From positions 1 through 43,317 of the forward strand of contig FR891332.1 of NCBI GenBank assembly GCA_000435335.1: a stretch of DNA of 43,317 nt. The letters are read 5' to 3'. This DNA is from Clostridium sp. CAG:964 (GTDB taxonomy: Bacteria > Bacillota > Clostridia > Oscillospirales > Acutalibacteraceae). The position numbers and the translations under genes are program-made. The stretch's first letter is position 1; each line of letters opens with the position of its first letter. Of the stretch, positions 25,545 to 32,193 are shown in pieces. Under the pieces are notes generated by a model. That model was not told the DNA's origin, did no database searches, and worked only from the letters and a program-made list of their open reading frames with translations.

Positions 25545-25558
25545 TGGTTAATATTAAG

Positions 25559-27334
25559 TTAAAAAATATTTGTTACACGCTTTTTCATAGCCAGCAGCCA
25601 GTCCTTTGGAAGCTTGCCAAGCTTTAGTATTGTTAGGGCATATGCAATTTCGGTAAGCAGATCGCAGTTAAATGAAAGCATACTGGAATATCTGAATTTG
25701 TTGCTTTCTATTTTGTGTGGCGAGCTGTTGCTTATATGCTCTACCATTAGGTGCTGTATCAGCATAAATTCACACAGATAGTTTTCCGTTGCCTTGTCAA
25801 GGCGTACCTCCTCAAGCAGTCTTATGGCTGTCCAGTCATACTGTATAAGGTCGCTTATATGAAGCTTATATATTCTGTTTTTAGGTGTGTTGAAAATCCA
25901 CCTTACTAAAACCCAGCTTAGAATACAGCCAATACCTACAAAGGCAAACTTCATAAGTACATCGGGGCTTATAACAAGCGTAGGATACAAAACGCAGGAA
26001 AGCACCTGTGTGGCAAATGCAGCCTGACCAAACTCCCGCTTAGCTGTTGCAAGACCGAGCATAGAGAATATTATGGCGGCAGGTGTGCGCCAAGCGAACG
26101 GCAGCCAGCCTAAAACCAACATATACACAACAGCAACAAATATAATGAATACTGCCCCAGGTATGGTGTGCTTCAGCTTTACCTTTGGGTAGGTTGACAG
26201 CACAGCCAGTGCGGTTATAGGTATAATCATAGCGTCGCTTACAGGCAGTATCTGTGCCGCTGTGCAGCATATTGTAACTATTGTTGAAAGCTGCAGTGCG
26301 TTGCGCATATTGTAGGAGGCAAGCCCCCACCGTTTTTTTAGTATAGAAATTTTAAATTCTGCCGCCTGCTTAATGCTTGTTTTTATCTTTGGCTTGTTTT
26401 TATATTTTAAATATTCGGCAAGAGTCAGCAGGTATTTTTTCCACAGTGAAGAAAGCTGTGGATTGCTCAGGGAGTAATCATCGGCAAAGGAGCTTAGGCT
26501 AAGTGCCAAACGCTTTATGTTTTTAATGTTTGAAAACATATGGTAAAGCTCACTGAAATATTCTTTATCCTTTTCTGTAGGCTGCGTCAGCTTTGAGGCT
26601 GTGTCGTAGATAAGGTCGCTTAGCTGTTCCATAGTCATTAGTGCCAAAAAATCATTTTTGGCTGTTTCATCCAGAATATTGCCTTGCTTGCGCATTTTTA
26701 TGTAGCCGCTGTTGCAGAATTCTGTGGTAAGGGCGAAAAGGTCAACCTTGTCGTTTTTGGGATTATCCGTTAAAATACTAAGCTTGTTTGCAATAGCACT
26801 GCAGCCCCGAAGTACATAAGGGTTTTCGTAGTGCTTAGAAAAAAAGTTGTTCATTATAAGTAAAAAGATTCCGCTTAATACAATACAGAACACACAGCAC
26901 AAAATCCTTGGCAGCAGGGCAGATATTTCTACACTGCCGGGATACTGCATTAATAAAAGTTGAAGGGCTATTGTGAAATATTCCCCCAGCCGCAAATTAC
27001 TGCTGTGAACAAACGAGATAAAGAACAGTGCCGCAAAATTTATAACTATAGCAATTATAAAGTTAAGGCTGGCAATAGTTCCCAATGTAACCAGCAGCAG
27101 TAAATACACAGTGCTTCTTATGTAGTTTGGCGCACTGAATGTAGTTTTGTAAAGGTCCTTTACAGTAAACAGGGAAGCAATGCCCACCACTATAAGGGAG
27201 TTTTCACTGCCGAAAATAGCATTTATGGAAAAGCACATAACTATTCCCAAAAGGGCTATAGGCAGGTATTCCAGAAAGTTGCTTGCAATTTGTTTAAGCC
27301 AAACGGTACCCTTGCTTTTAACTTTTTCAATCAT
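25559..27334 (-). CDS. FUSC-family / aromatic-acid-exporter-like membrane protein
   Basis: A 591-residue protein with the two-bundle layout of FUSC and YccS/AaeB relatives: hydrophobic segments over about residues 20-165, a soluble helical region of roughly 165-330, a second membrane bundle over about 345-480 and a cytoplasmic tail. Such proteins are often assigned to export of aromatic acids or fusaric acid, but no substrate can be read here. The in-frame sequence upstream of 27334 (56 residues) has no family likeness, and the ATG at 27334 follows AGAGGT, so it is preferred. It is a lone minus-strand gene between hisF and dinB. Confidence 0.75.
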   Translation of the reverse strand: MIEKVKSKGTVWLKQIASNFLEYLPIALLGIVMCFSINAIFGSENSLIVVGIASLFTVKDLYKTTFSAPNYIRSTVYLLLLVTLGTIASLNFIIAIVINFAALFFISFVHSSNLRLGEYFTIALQLLLMQYPGSVEISALLPRILCCVFCIVLSGIFLLIMNNFFSKHYENPYVLRGCSAIANKLSILTDNPKNDKVDLFALTTEFCNSGYIKMRKQGNILDETAKNDFLALMTMEQLSDLIYDTASKLTQPTEKDKEYFSELYHMFSNIKNIKRLALSLSSFADDYSLSNPQLSSLWKKYLLTLAEYLKYKNKPKIKTSIKQAAEFKISILKKRWGLASYNMRNALQLSTIVTICCTAAQILPVSDAMIIPITALAVLSTYPKVKLKHTIPGAVFIIFVAVVYMLVLGWLPFAWRTPAAIIFSMLGLATAKREFGQAAFATQVLSCVLYPTLVISPDVLMKFAFVGIGCILSWVLVRWIFNTPKNRIYKLHISDLIQYDWTAIRLLEEVRLDKATENYLCEFMLIQHLMVEHISNSSPHKIESNKFRYSSMLSFNCDLLTEIAYALTILKLGKLPKDWLLAMKKRVTNIF

Positions 27335-27669
27335 AAAAAATATACCTCTATTTATCATATTCATCAAACACTGTGTTAAAAGCGGTGCTTGACTTTGAAT
27401 TATTTTATTTTTAATCTTGTTGTTATGTATAGCACTGCATATGCGGTGTTTTGCCAAGCAAAGAGGCGCAAATGGCACACCACACCACTCTATACTATAC
27501 AATTATCAATATTATATACCCGAGGAATATTTCCGTCAAGATTTTTAACAGCAGTTTTTTGAGCTGTGTAAATTGACGGCTGAGTAATTGTAAAAATCAA
27601 AAAGGGAAAATTATTTTTTAATAGAGTGCTTTTTCAAATTTAGATTACTAGCCTATTTCAAAGCTTGGT

Positions 27670-28917
27670 TTAACCGATTTTCAGTGCTACAGGGTGTATG
27701 GTGTGGTCGGCTTTGGGGTTAAAGCCGGAAAGCGTTGTGTCCTTTAACATAACGGCAGGATTAATAATGAAATTGCCAAAGCGGTTTTTAAGTGCGTCTG
27801 TGGTTTTGTCAAGACTTTCCTGACGAAGCCGCTTTTTGTTGTCCTCAAAAAGGCTTAGCTGTGTGCCGCTGTCCTTACAGGTAAGCTCGCTTACGCTTAG
27901 ACCTAAGCTGCGTATAGGCTTTTTCCAGCTGTAGCTTTCTTTAAAAAGAGCCAAGGCGGTGCTTAATATTTCGGAGGTAATGTCGGTGTATGAAAGAAGC
28001 TTTTTCTGTCGTGTAAAGGAGCAAAGGCTGTTGTCACGCACTGTAATGCTTACAAGCATACAGCTTAAGCCCTGCTCTCTCATTCTGCGTGCTACGCTGT
28101 CTGCCAGTACGCCCATAATTATTTTTACATCTGTAATGTCCTTTAAATCTCTGGGAGAGGTAGCGGAGTTGCCTATAGACTTTACAGGCGAGGTTTCACC
28201 GTATAAGGCAACTGTAGAGGTGTCGTTCCCGTTTGCAAAGCTGTGGAGCATTTGTCCCCATTTGCCAAGGTTTTTCTTGAGAATATCCACAGGGGTGTTG
28301 GCAATTTGCCCTATTGTGAATATTCCCAGACTGTTCAGCTTTTTCTTTGTGGCACTGCCTACATAAAGTAAATCCTCGGCAGGCAGGCTCCACACCATAT
28401 GCTTGTAGTTGCTTTTATTTATTAGGGTAACTGCGTCGGGCTTTTTATAGTCACTGCCCAGCTTTGCGAAAATTTTGTTGTAGCTTACGCCGATGCTTAC
28501 GGTAATATCCAATTCCTTTTTTATACGGCTTCGTATTTTTTGGGCTGTTTCGTAGCCGTTGCCAAAGAGCCTTGTGCTTCCCGTAACATCAAGCCATGCC
28601 TCGTCAAGCCCAAACGATTCTACCATATCTGTATATTTATAGTAAATTTCCTTTACGCTTTTGGAATACTCAACATATTTACTGAAATTTGGCGGCAGAG
28701 TTATAAGCTGAGGGCATTTTTTCTTTGCCTGCCAAATGGCTTCGCCTGTTTTTACACCGAATTTTTTTGCTTCTTCACTTTTGGCAAGTATTATGCCGTG
28801 CCTTTTTTCAGGGTTACCGCTTACAGCCACAGGCTTGCCCTTTAATGCCGGATTAAGGGCACATTCTACCGAGGCATAAAAGCAGTTGCAGTCGCTGTGT
28901 AGAATTATTCTGCTCAT
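27670..28917 (-). CDS. dinB: DNA polymerase IV (Y-family translesion polymerase)
   Basis: A 415-residue error-prone polymerase that copies past damaged bases. The metal ligand Asp9 (HSDCNCFYASVE) and the catalytic pair in SFGLDEAWLDVTG are present. The steric region DVTVSIGVSYNKIFAKLGSDYKKPD and the C-terminal little-finger segment are typical. The start at 28917 follows GGAGATGACC; 14 further upstream codons are excluded. A classical promoter with LexA-type boxes over it lies immediately upstream, so SOS induction is strongly suggested. It is transcribed away from a phage-derived lysis cassette. Confidence 0.95.
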   Translation of the reverse strand: MSRIILHSDCNCFYASVECALNPALKGKPVAVSGNPEKRHGIILAKSEEAKKFGVKTGEAIWQAKKKCPQLITLPPNFSKYVEYSKSVKEIYYKYTDMVESFGLDEAWLDVTGSTRLFGNGYETAQKIRSRIKKELDITVSIGVSYNKIFAKLGSDYKKPDAVTLINKSNYKHMVWSLPAEDLLYVGSATKKKLNSLGIFTIGQIANTPVDILKKNLGKWGQMLHSFANGNDTSTVALYGETSPVKSIGNSATSPRDLKDITDVKIIMGVLADSVARRMREQGLSCMLVSITVRDNSLCSFTRQKKLLSYTDITSEILSTALALFKESYSWKKPIRSLGLSVSELTCKDSGTQLSLFEDNKKRLRQESLDKTTDALKNRFGNFIINPAVMLKDTTLSGFNPKADHTIHPVALKIG

Positions 28918-28928
28918 AAGGTCATCTC

Positions 28929-28942
28929 CAAACGAATGTTTA
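28929..28942. promoter_or_regulatory. LexA-like box 3 (at the dinB transcription start)
   Basis: CAAACGAATGTTTA keeps the AAC-GAAT-GTT core of the Gram-positive LexA consensus CGAACRNRYGTTYG, with mismatches at position 2 and the last base. It covers the predicted +1 of dinB near 28941. Confidence 0.55.
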
Positions 28943-28947
28943 AAGAT

Positions 28948-28976
28948 ATTATAAAACATTTGTTTGAGAAAATCAA
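28948..28976 (-). promoter_or_regulatory. dinB promoter
   Basis: On the minus strand TTGATT (28976-28971), a 17-base spacer and perfect TATAAT (28953-28948). LexA-like box 2 fills the spacer. Confidence 0.75.
28953..28966. promoter_or_regulatory. LexA-like box 2 (inside the dinB promoter)
   Basis: Read on the minus strand it is CAAACAAATGTTTT, matching CGAACRNRYGTTYG except at position 2 and the last base. It lies between the -35 and -10 of dinB, a position that blocks RNA polymerase. Confidence 0.7.
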
Positions 28977-28984
28977 TATAAAAA

Positions 28985-28998
28985 CGAACTTTTGTTCC
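28985..28998. promoter_or_regulatory. LexA-like box 1 (over the rightward promoter)
   Basis: CGAACTTTTGTTCC contains perfect GAAC-N4-GTTC arms. Its centre is 32 bases from that of box 2, about three helical turns. It overlaps the -35 of the rightward promoter candidate. Confidence 0.8.
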
Positions 28999-29021
28999 GA
29001 GAAAATTTGTTCTGTTAGAAT
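28992..29021 (+). promoter_or_regulatory. Candidate rightward promoter of the phage-derived cassette
   Basis: TTGTTC (28992-28997), an 18-base spacer and TAGAAT (29016-29021), pointing to the tail/lysis genes. The -35 lies inside LexA-like box 1. The leader to the first gene would be about 145 bases. Confidence 0.5.
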
Positions 29022-29079
29022 ACCTGTAACCAAAGAAAACAGCACGGCATATTATAAAATAAAAAATTTTTTTAAGAAG

Positions 29080-29124
29080 ATGTACAAACTTGCATATTTT
29101 ACAACAAGTTTTAACCTCTTTTAG
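29080..29124 (+). CDS. Possible 14-residue leader peptide
   Basis: ATG at 29080 opens MYKLAYFTTSFNLF, ending with TAG at 29122-29124 inside the 5' arm of the hairpin. AAGAAG precedes the ATG but is too close for ideal spacing. The same frame extends up to 28936, though that part overlaps the LexA boxes and promoter. Ribosomes ending here could disturb the hairpin. This is a positional inference only. Confidence 0.2.
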   Translation: MYKLAYFTTSFNLF

Positions 29125-29165
29125 CTATTAATTGCAGAACATTCTGCAATTAATAGCTAAAGGAG
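29116..29165 (+). promoter_or_regulatory. Long hairpin enclosing the Shine-Dalgarno of the first cassette gene
   Basis: A perfect 19-bp inverted repeat (29121-29139 with 29142-29160) is extended by five more pairs, one of them G-U. CTCTT (29116-29120) pairs with AGGAG (29161-29165), the Shine-Dalgarno of the gene starting at 29172. The centre is only two unpaired bases before loop strain is counted. No T-run follows, so it is not a terminator. In the mRNA the ribosome binding site would be hidden. Confidence 0.85.
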
Positions 29166-29171
29166 AAAAAT

Positions 29172-30068
29172 ATGCAGGGAATCAGAAAGAACTATCTAAC
29201 GGTATACGGTGACGGTACCATAGTACCCGACAATGACACAATAGGATATATAGGCGAGCATTTGGCTACAGAGCTGGTGTTTACCTTGCCGGACAATCTG
29301 CTGGAGGGCAGCTATGTTTATTCCTTAAATTTTGAGGACGAAAACGGTAATACATCTGTAGGAACTATGCTGAAATCTACTCTTACATTTGTTGTACCGC
29401 AATCTCTTACAGAAACAAACAGTCTTAAGCTTCAGCTGCTAATTACAGATGATGGCAGGGTTATCTTTAACAGCAGTGTTATTACGCTTAAGCTTCACAG
29501 CAGTGTAGAGCTTGCACCGCAGACCGAAAGCAGATATGAAGGCTTACTGGAGGATACTCTAAGTAAGTTTAACAGCCTTATGGAGCAGCTTGGCGGGGAG
29601 GATTTATCAAAAATTAAGGGAGTAATTAAAATTGAAAAAACCTCCTCAACAGGTCTTACTGATGTTTACACAGTAACATATACCGATAATACTACAAGCC
29701 GTTTTATTATAACAAATGGCAAAGACGGCAGCGACTATGTGCTTACAGATGACGACAAGCAGGAAATCGCAAGGCTTATTGGTACGCACGCCGTAAAAAC
29801 AGCCCTTGACGCAGAGCTAAAGGCAAATACGGAGTATTACATCGGCACGCAGACCGCTGTTAAGCTGGTATATCCGCAAAGCGGAAATGCAGGAGACAGT
29901 ATTTATGTTAATTTTACAGGGGCGTCATCGGGAACAAGCCTTACTGCAAAAAATTGCGTGGGCTTGGCTGATTTTCAACCGCAGTCGGGATATGTATGCG
30001 AAATACACGCACAGTACGACGGCTCACGCTGGGTTTGCCTGACTGCACAAACGGAGACAGCTGTATGA
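29172..30068 (+). CDS. Phage tail/baseplate-like protein (BppU-like N-terminus)
   Basis: A 298-residue protein in phage tail-tip style. The N-terminal 120 residues form a beta-rich domain (ATELVFTLPDNLLEGSYVYS and DDGRVIFNSSVITL) like the N-terminal domain of upper baseplate proteins. A coiled-coil linker near residues 117-145, a GKDGSDYVLTDDDKQEIARL hinge common in phage fibre proteins, and a C-terminal beta-rich domain (about 205-298) follow. There is no signal peptide. It would attach a receptor-binding part to a tail, but no other tail, capsid or terminase gene is in the window. Its ribosome binding site is sequestered in a 24-bp hairpin. It overlaps the next gene by four bases (ATGA). 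Confidence 0.7.
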   Translation: MQGIRKNYLTVYGDGTIVPDNDTIGYIGEHLATELVFTLPDNLLEGSYVYSLNFEDENGNTSVGTMLKSTLTFVVPQSLTETNSLKLQLLITDDGRVIFNSSVITLKLHSSVELAPQTESRYEGLLEDTLSKFNSLMEQLGGEDLSKIKGVIKIEKTSSTGLTDVYTVTYTDNTTSRFIITNGKDGSDYVLTDDDKQEIARLIGTHAVKTALDAELKANTEYYIGTQTAVKLVYPQSGNAGDSIYVNFTGASSGTSLTAKNCVGLADFQPQSGYVCEIHAQYDGSRWVCLTAQTETAV

Positions 30069-30658
30069 CAGACAGAAGAAGGTTTTTATTTAAAAAGCAG
30101 GAAATGCCTTATACGAAAATAAAGTATATTGAAAGCACAGGAACGCAGTACATTGACACTAAATATATATGCGGTAATGATGTACGAATAGAAACAGAAT
30201 TTGAGTATTTGCAAATTGACAGTGTGTTTAGGTGCATATACGGCAAGCAGACAAAAACCGCCGCCGAAGACGCTATTACAGTATCACAGGCTGTTAATTA
30301 TACAGTACAGGCATACTGGAGAACGAATCTTACACCGTTTACCTTGGAAAAGGACAGAAGATACAAAATGCTGCAAAGCCAAAACGCACTTGTGCTTGAC
30401 GGTGTTGATTACGGCGGCTGGAGCAGCAGTATTACTAAGTCACAGCTTACTATGTATTTAATGGCAAGAAACAACAACGGTTCTGCGGGAAACTTTTTTA
30501 AAGGCAGGATATATGGTTTTAAAATTTATGAAAGCAATATATTGGCTATGGATTTAATACCTGTATTAGACAGCAGCAAAGTCCCTTGCTTTTATGACAA
30601 AATCAGCAATGAGCTTTTATACAACAAAGGAACAGGAGAATTTAACTATTCTCTGTAA
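30065..30658 (+). CDS. Phage-type concanavalin/LamG-like beta-sandwich protein
   Basis: A 197-residue protein. After a short basic leader the segment KIKYIESTGTQYIDTKY opens a jelly-roll domain of the type often seen at the ends of phage and surface proteins in gut Firmicutes. FKGRIYGFKIYESN and DLIPVLDSSKVPCFYDK near the end are also characteristic. It probably binds carbohydrate at a cell surface. The ATG at 30065 overlaps the previous stop (ATGA), so the two fibre-like proteins are made together. An in-frame upstream start is rejected because it overlaps the previous gene by 70 bases. Confidence 0.7.
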   Translation: MTDRRRFLFKKQEMPYTKIKYIESTGTQYIDTKYICGNDVRIETEFEYLQIDSVFRCIYGKQTKTAAEDAITVSQAVNYTVQAYWRTNLTPFTLEKDRRYKMLQSQNALVLDGVDYGGWSSSITKSQLTMYLMARNNNGSAGNFFKGRIYGFKIYESNILAMDLIPVLDSSKVPCFYDKISNELLYNKGTGEFNYSL

Positions 30659-30681
30659 TTAAAACAGGTTAAAAAAATAAA

Positions 30682-30700
30682 AGCAGCATATTGTGCTGCT
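30682..30700 (+). other. Intercistronic hairpin before the endolysin gene
   Basis: AGCAGCA (30682-30688) pairs with TGCTGCT (30694-30700). There is no T-run. It may be an RNA processing site separating fibre and lysis genes. Confidence 0.35.
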
Positions 30701-30721
30701 GAAAATTAGGAGTGATAACAA

Positions 30722-31504
30722 ATGTCAGTAATTGACGACCTAACAAGAATTGCAAAAGGTCAAATAGGAAACAACGGAAGCAAATACCGCAAGTGGTTTT
30801 ACAACCGTACAAGCGACTACTACGGTGTAAATTGGTGTGCGGTTTTTATAAGCTGGCTTTTTAACCAGGTAAACGGTCTTGATAAATATATGATTAAAAC
30901 CGACGGAGCAGGAACTGTAGCAAGACTAAGCGACGGCAAGTACGGTAAGTGGTACGAACCAAACGAAATTACTCCAAAAGAGGGAGATATAGTAATGTTT
31001 AGGTGGGGCGGCAGCTACACGGATAAGTACCACAGCGACCACCTGGGCTATGTTTATTATGCAGACAGCAGTTATATATACACTGTAGAGGGCAACACCG
31101 GAAGCAACAGTGCAGATTATTCAACGGTTATGTACAAACAGTACAGTAAAACAAACGGAGTTATAAACGGTTATTACAGACCTTATTACAATCAAAAGGA
31201 GGAAAAAGAAATGAATTTTAAAAAGGGTGATAAATCAGACGGAGTATTGGCGTATAAGTCATTGCTGCAGCAGGGTCAGAAATTGGGCATAATTAAGTCA
31301 AAGGTAGACAGCACAAACGGCTTTGGAGGCGGTACTTATAAGGCAACCTTGGAGGTGCAGAAAAAGTTTAAGCTTGAGCAGGACGGCGTTGCCGGTAAAA
31401 ACACAATCACGGCCCTGAGAAACGCCATAAACAAAGAGCTTGACAATATAAAAAAGGCGGTTGTTAATGCAACTATTGATATTCTGAAAAAGGAAATTTC
31501 CTGA
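30722..31504 (+). CDS. Endolysin: CHAP amidase/endopeptidase with peptidoglycan-binding domain
   Basis: A 260-residue cell-wall hydrolase without a signal peptide, so it needs a holin to reach the wall. The CHAP-type N-terminal domain (about 1-150) has nucleophile Cys39 (NWCAVFISW), His107 (SDHLGYVYY) and the EGNTG segment. Residues about 165-235 form a PG_binding_1-like repeat (GDKSDGVLAYKSLLQQ, DGVAGKNTITALR). The C-terminal helix is Lys-rich. AGGAG precedes the ATG. The gene ends four bases into the next one (ATGA). The order endolysin, small membrane protein, holin is typical of Clostridia phages. Confidence 0.9.
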   Translation: MSVIDDLTRIAKGQIGNNGSKYRKWFYNRTSDYYGVNWCAVFISWLFNQVNGLDKYMIKTDGAGTVARLSDGKYGKWYEPNEITPKEGDIVMFRWGGSYTDKYHSDHLGYVYYADSSYIYTVEGNTGSNSADYSTVMYKQYSKTNGVINGYYRPYYNQKEEKEMNFKKGDKSDGVLAYKSLLQQGQKLGIIKSKVDSTNGFGGGTYKATLEVQKKFKLEQDGVAGKNTITALRNAINKELDNIKKAVVNATIDILKKEIS

Positions 31505-31746
31505 TGACAGCAGAAATTATCGCTGCGTTAATTGGGCTTATAGGCTCCGGCTGTGGTGCATTGGTGGGCATTATAGTGCAGTCCGGACTTATAAAGTATA
31601 GAATAGAGCAGTTAGAAAAAAGGGTAGGGGAGCATAACAGCCTAGTTTCCCGTACCTATGAAAATGAAAAGCAGCTGCAGCTGCACGACGAAAAAATAGC
31701 CGTTGTAAACCACAGAATATCCGACCTGGAGGAGATGATGAAATAA
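31504..31746 (+). CDS. Small phage membrane protein with coiled coil
   Basis: An 80-residue protein with one hydrophobic segment (about residues 4-27, IIAALIGLIGSGCGALVGII) followed by a charged coiled coil to the end (YRIEQLEKRVGEHN, HRISDLEEMM). Proteins of this layout usually lie directly before or after the holin in Firmicutes phages. Function is not established; a role as a holin partner or antiholin is plausible. Its topology is the reverse of XhlA, which has the membrane segment last. It overlaps the endolysin stop by one start codon and shares a base with the holin start. Confidence 0.75.
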   Translation: MTAEIIAALIGLIGSGCGALVGIIVQSGLIKYRIEQLEKRVGEHNSLVSRTYENEKQLQLHDEKIAVVNHRISDLEEMMK

Positions 31747-32054
31747 TGAATGAAATTGCAGATTTTACCGCACTGCTTACTACGCTGGGAATACTTGCGT
31801 TTTTAGTAAGCGTTATTACACAGGTAACAAAGGAGCTTAAATTTCTCCGTAAAATTCCAACCTCACTGCAGGTAACGGTAACATCTATAGCTATTACAGA
31901 GATTGCCTATTTTGCAAATGCTTCGTACAATAAAATACCTATTGAGTGGTATTATATTGCAGGGGCTGTGGTGGGCGGATTTGTAGTTGCCTTTATTGCG
32001 ATGTTCGGTTGGGAAAAGCTGTCGGACTTATACGGACGCTTTAGAAAAAAATAG
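31746..32054 (+). CDS. Phage holin
   Basis: A 102-residue protein with three predicted membrane segments (about residues 8-30, 40-60 and 68-90) and a short basic tail, RFRKK. Size, topology and position as the last gene of the lysis block mark it as a holin that would open the membrane for the endolysin. The start codon overlaps the stop of the upstream gene by one base. A clean terminator follows 65 bases later, closing the five-gene transcript. The holin family number cannot be assigned with confidence. Confidence 0.8.
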   Translation: MNEIADFTALLTTLGILAFLVSVITQVTKELKFLRKIPTSLQVTVTSIAITEIAYFANASYNKIPIEWYYIAGAVVGGFVVAFIAMFGWEKLSDLYGRFRKK

Positions 32055-32118
32055 AATACAATTGCAAGCACCGTAAAATTTTTAATGATTTAAACGGCGT
32101 TTAGCATATACGAAACAA

Positions 32119-32172
32119 AAACGGCACAGACTCATATTGCATATAAGCAAATTGGTCTGTGCCGTTTATTTT
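32119..32172. terminator. Terminator closing the phage-derived cassette
   Basis: A perfect 13-bp stem, AAACGGCACAGAC (32119-32131) with GTCTGTGCCGTTT (32155-32167), is followed by ATTTTTAT. It also lies just after the stop of the convergent amylase gene. Confidence 0.8.
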
Positions 32173-32193
32173 TATAATAAGTAATAACAAAAA

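Noticed and set aside
28936..29124. A 62-codon plus-strand frame as a gene
   Set aside because: Its beginning overlaps the dinB promoter and LexA-like boxes, no ribosome binding site precedes it, and the predicted rightward transcript starts after its first codons. Only its last 14 codons are kept as a weak leader candidate.
29172..32054. A complete prophage
   Set aside because: No integrase, repressor, terminase, capsid, portal or tail-tube gene and no attachment repeats are seen around the five genes.
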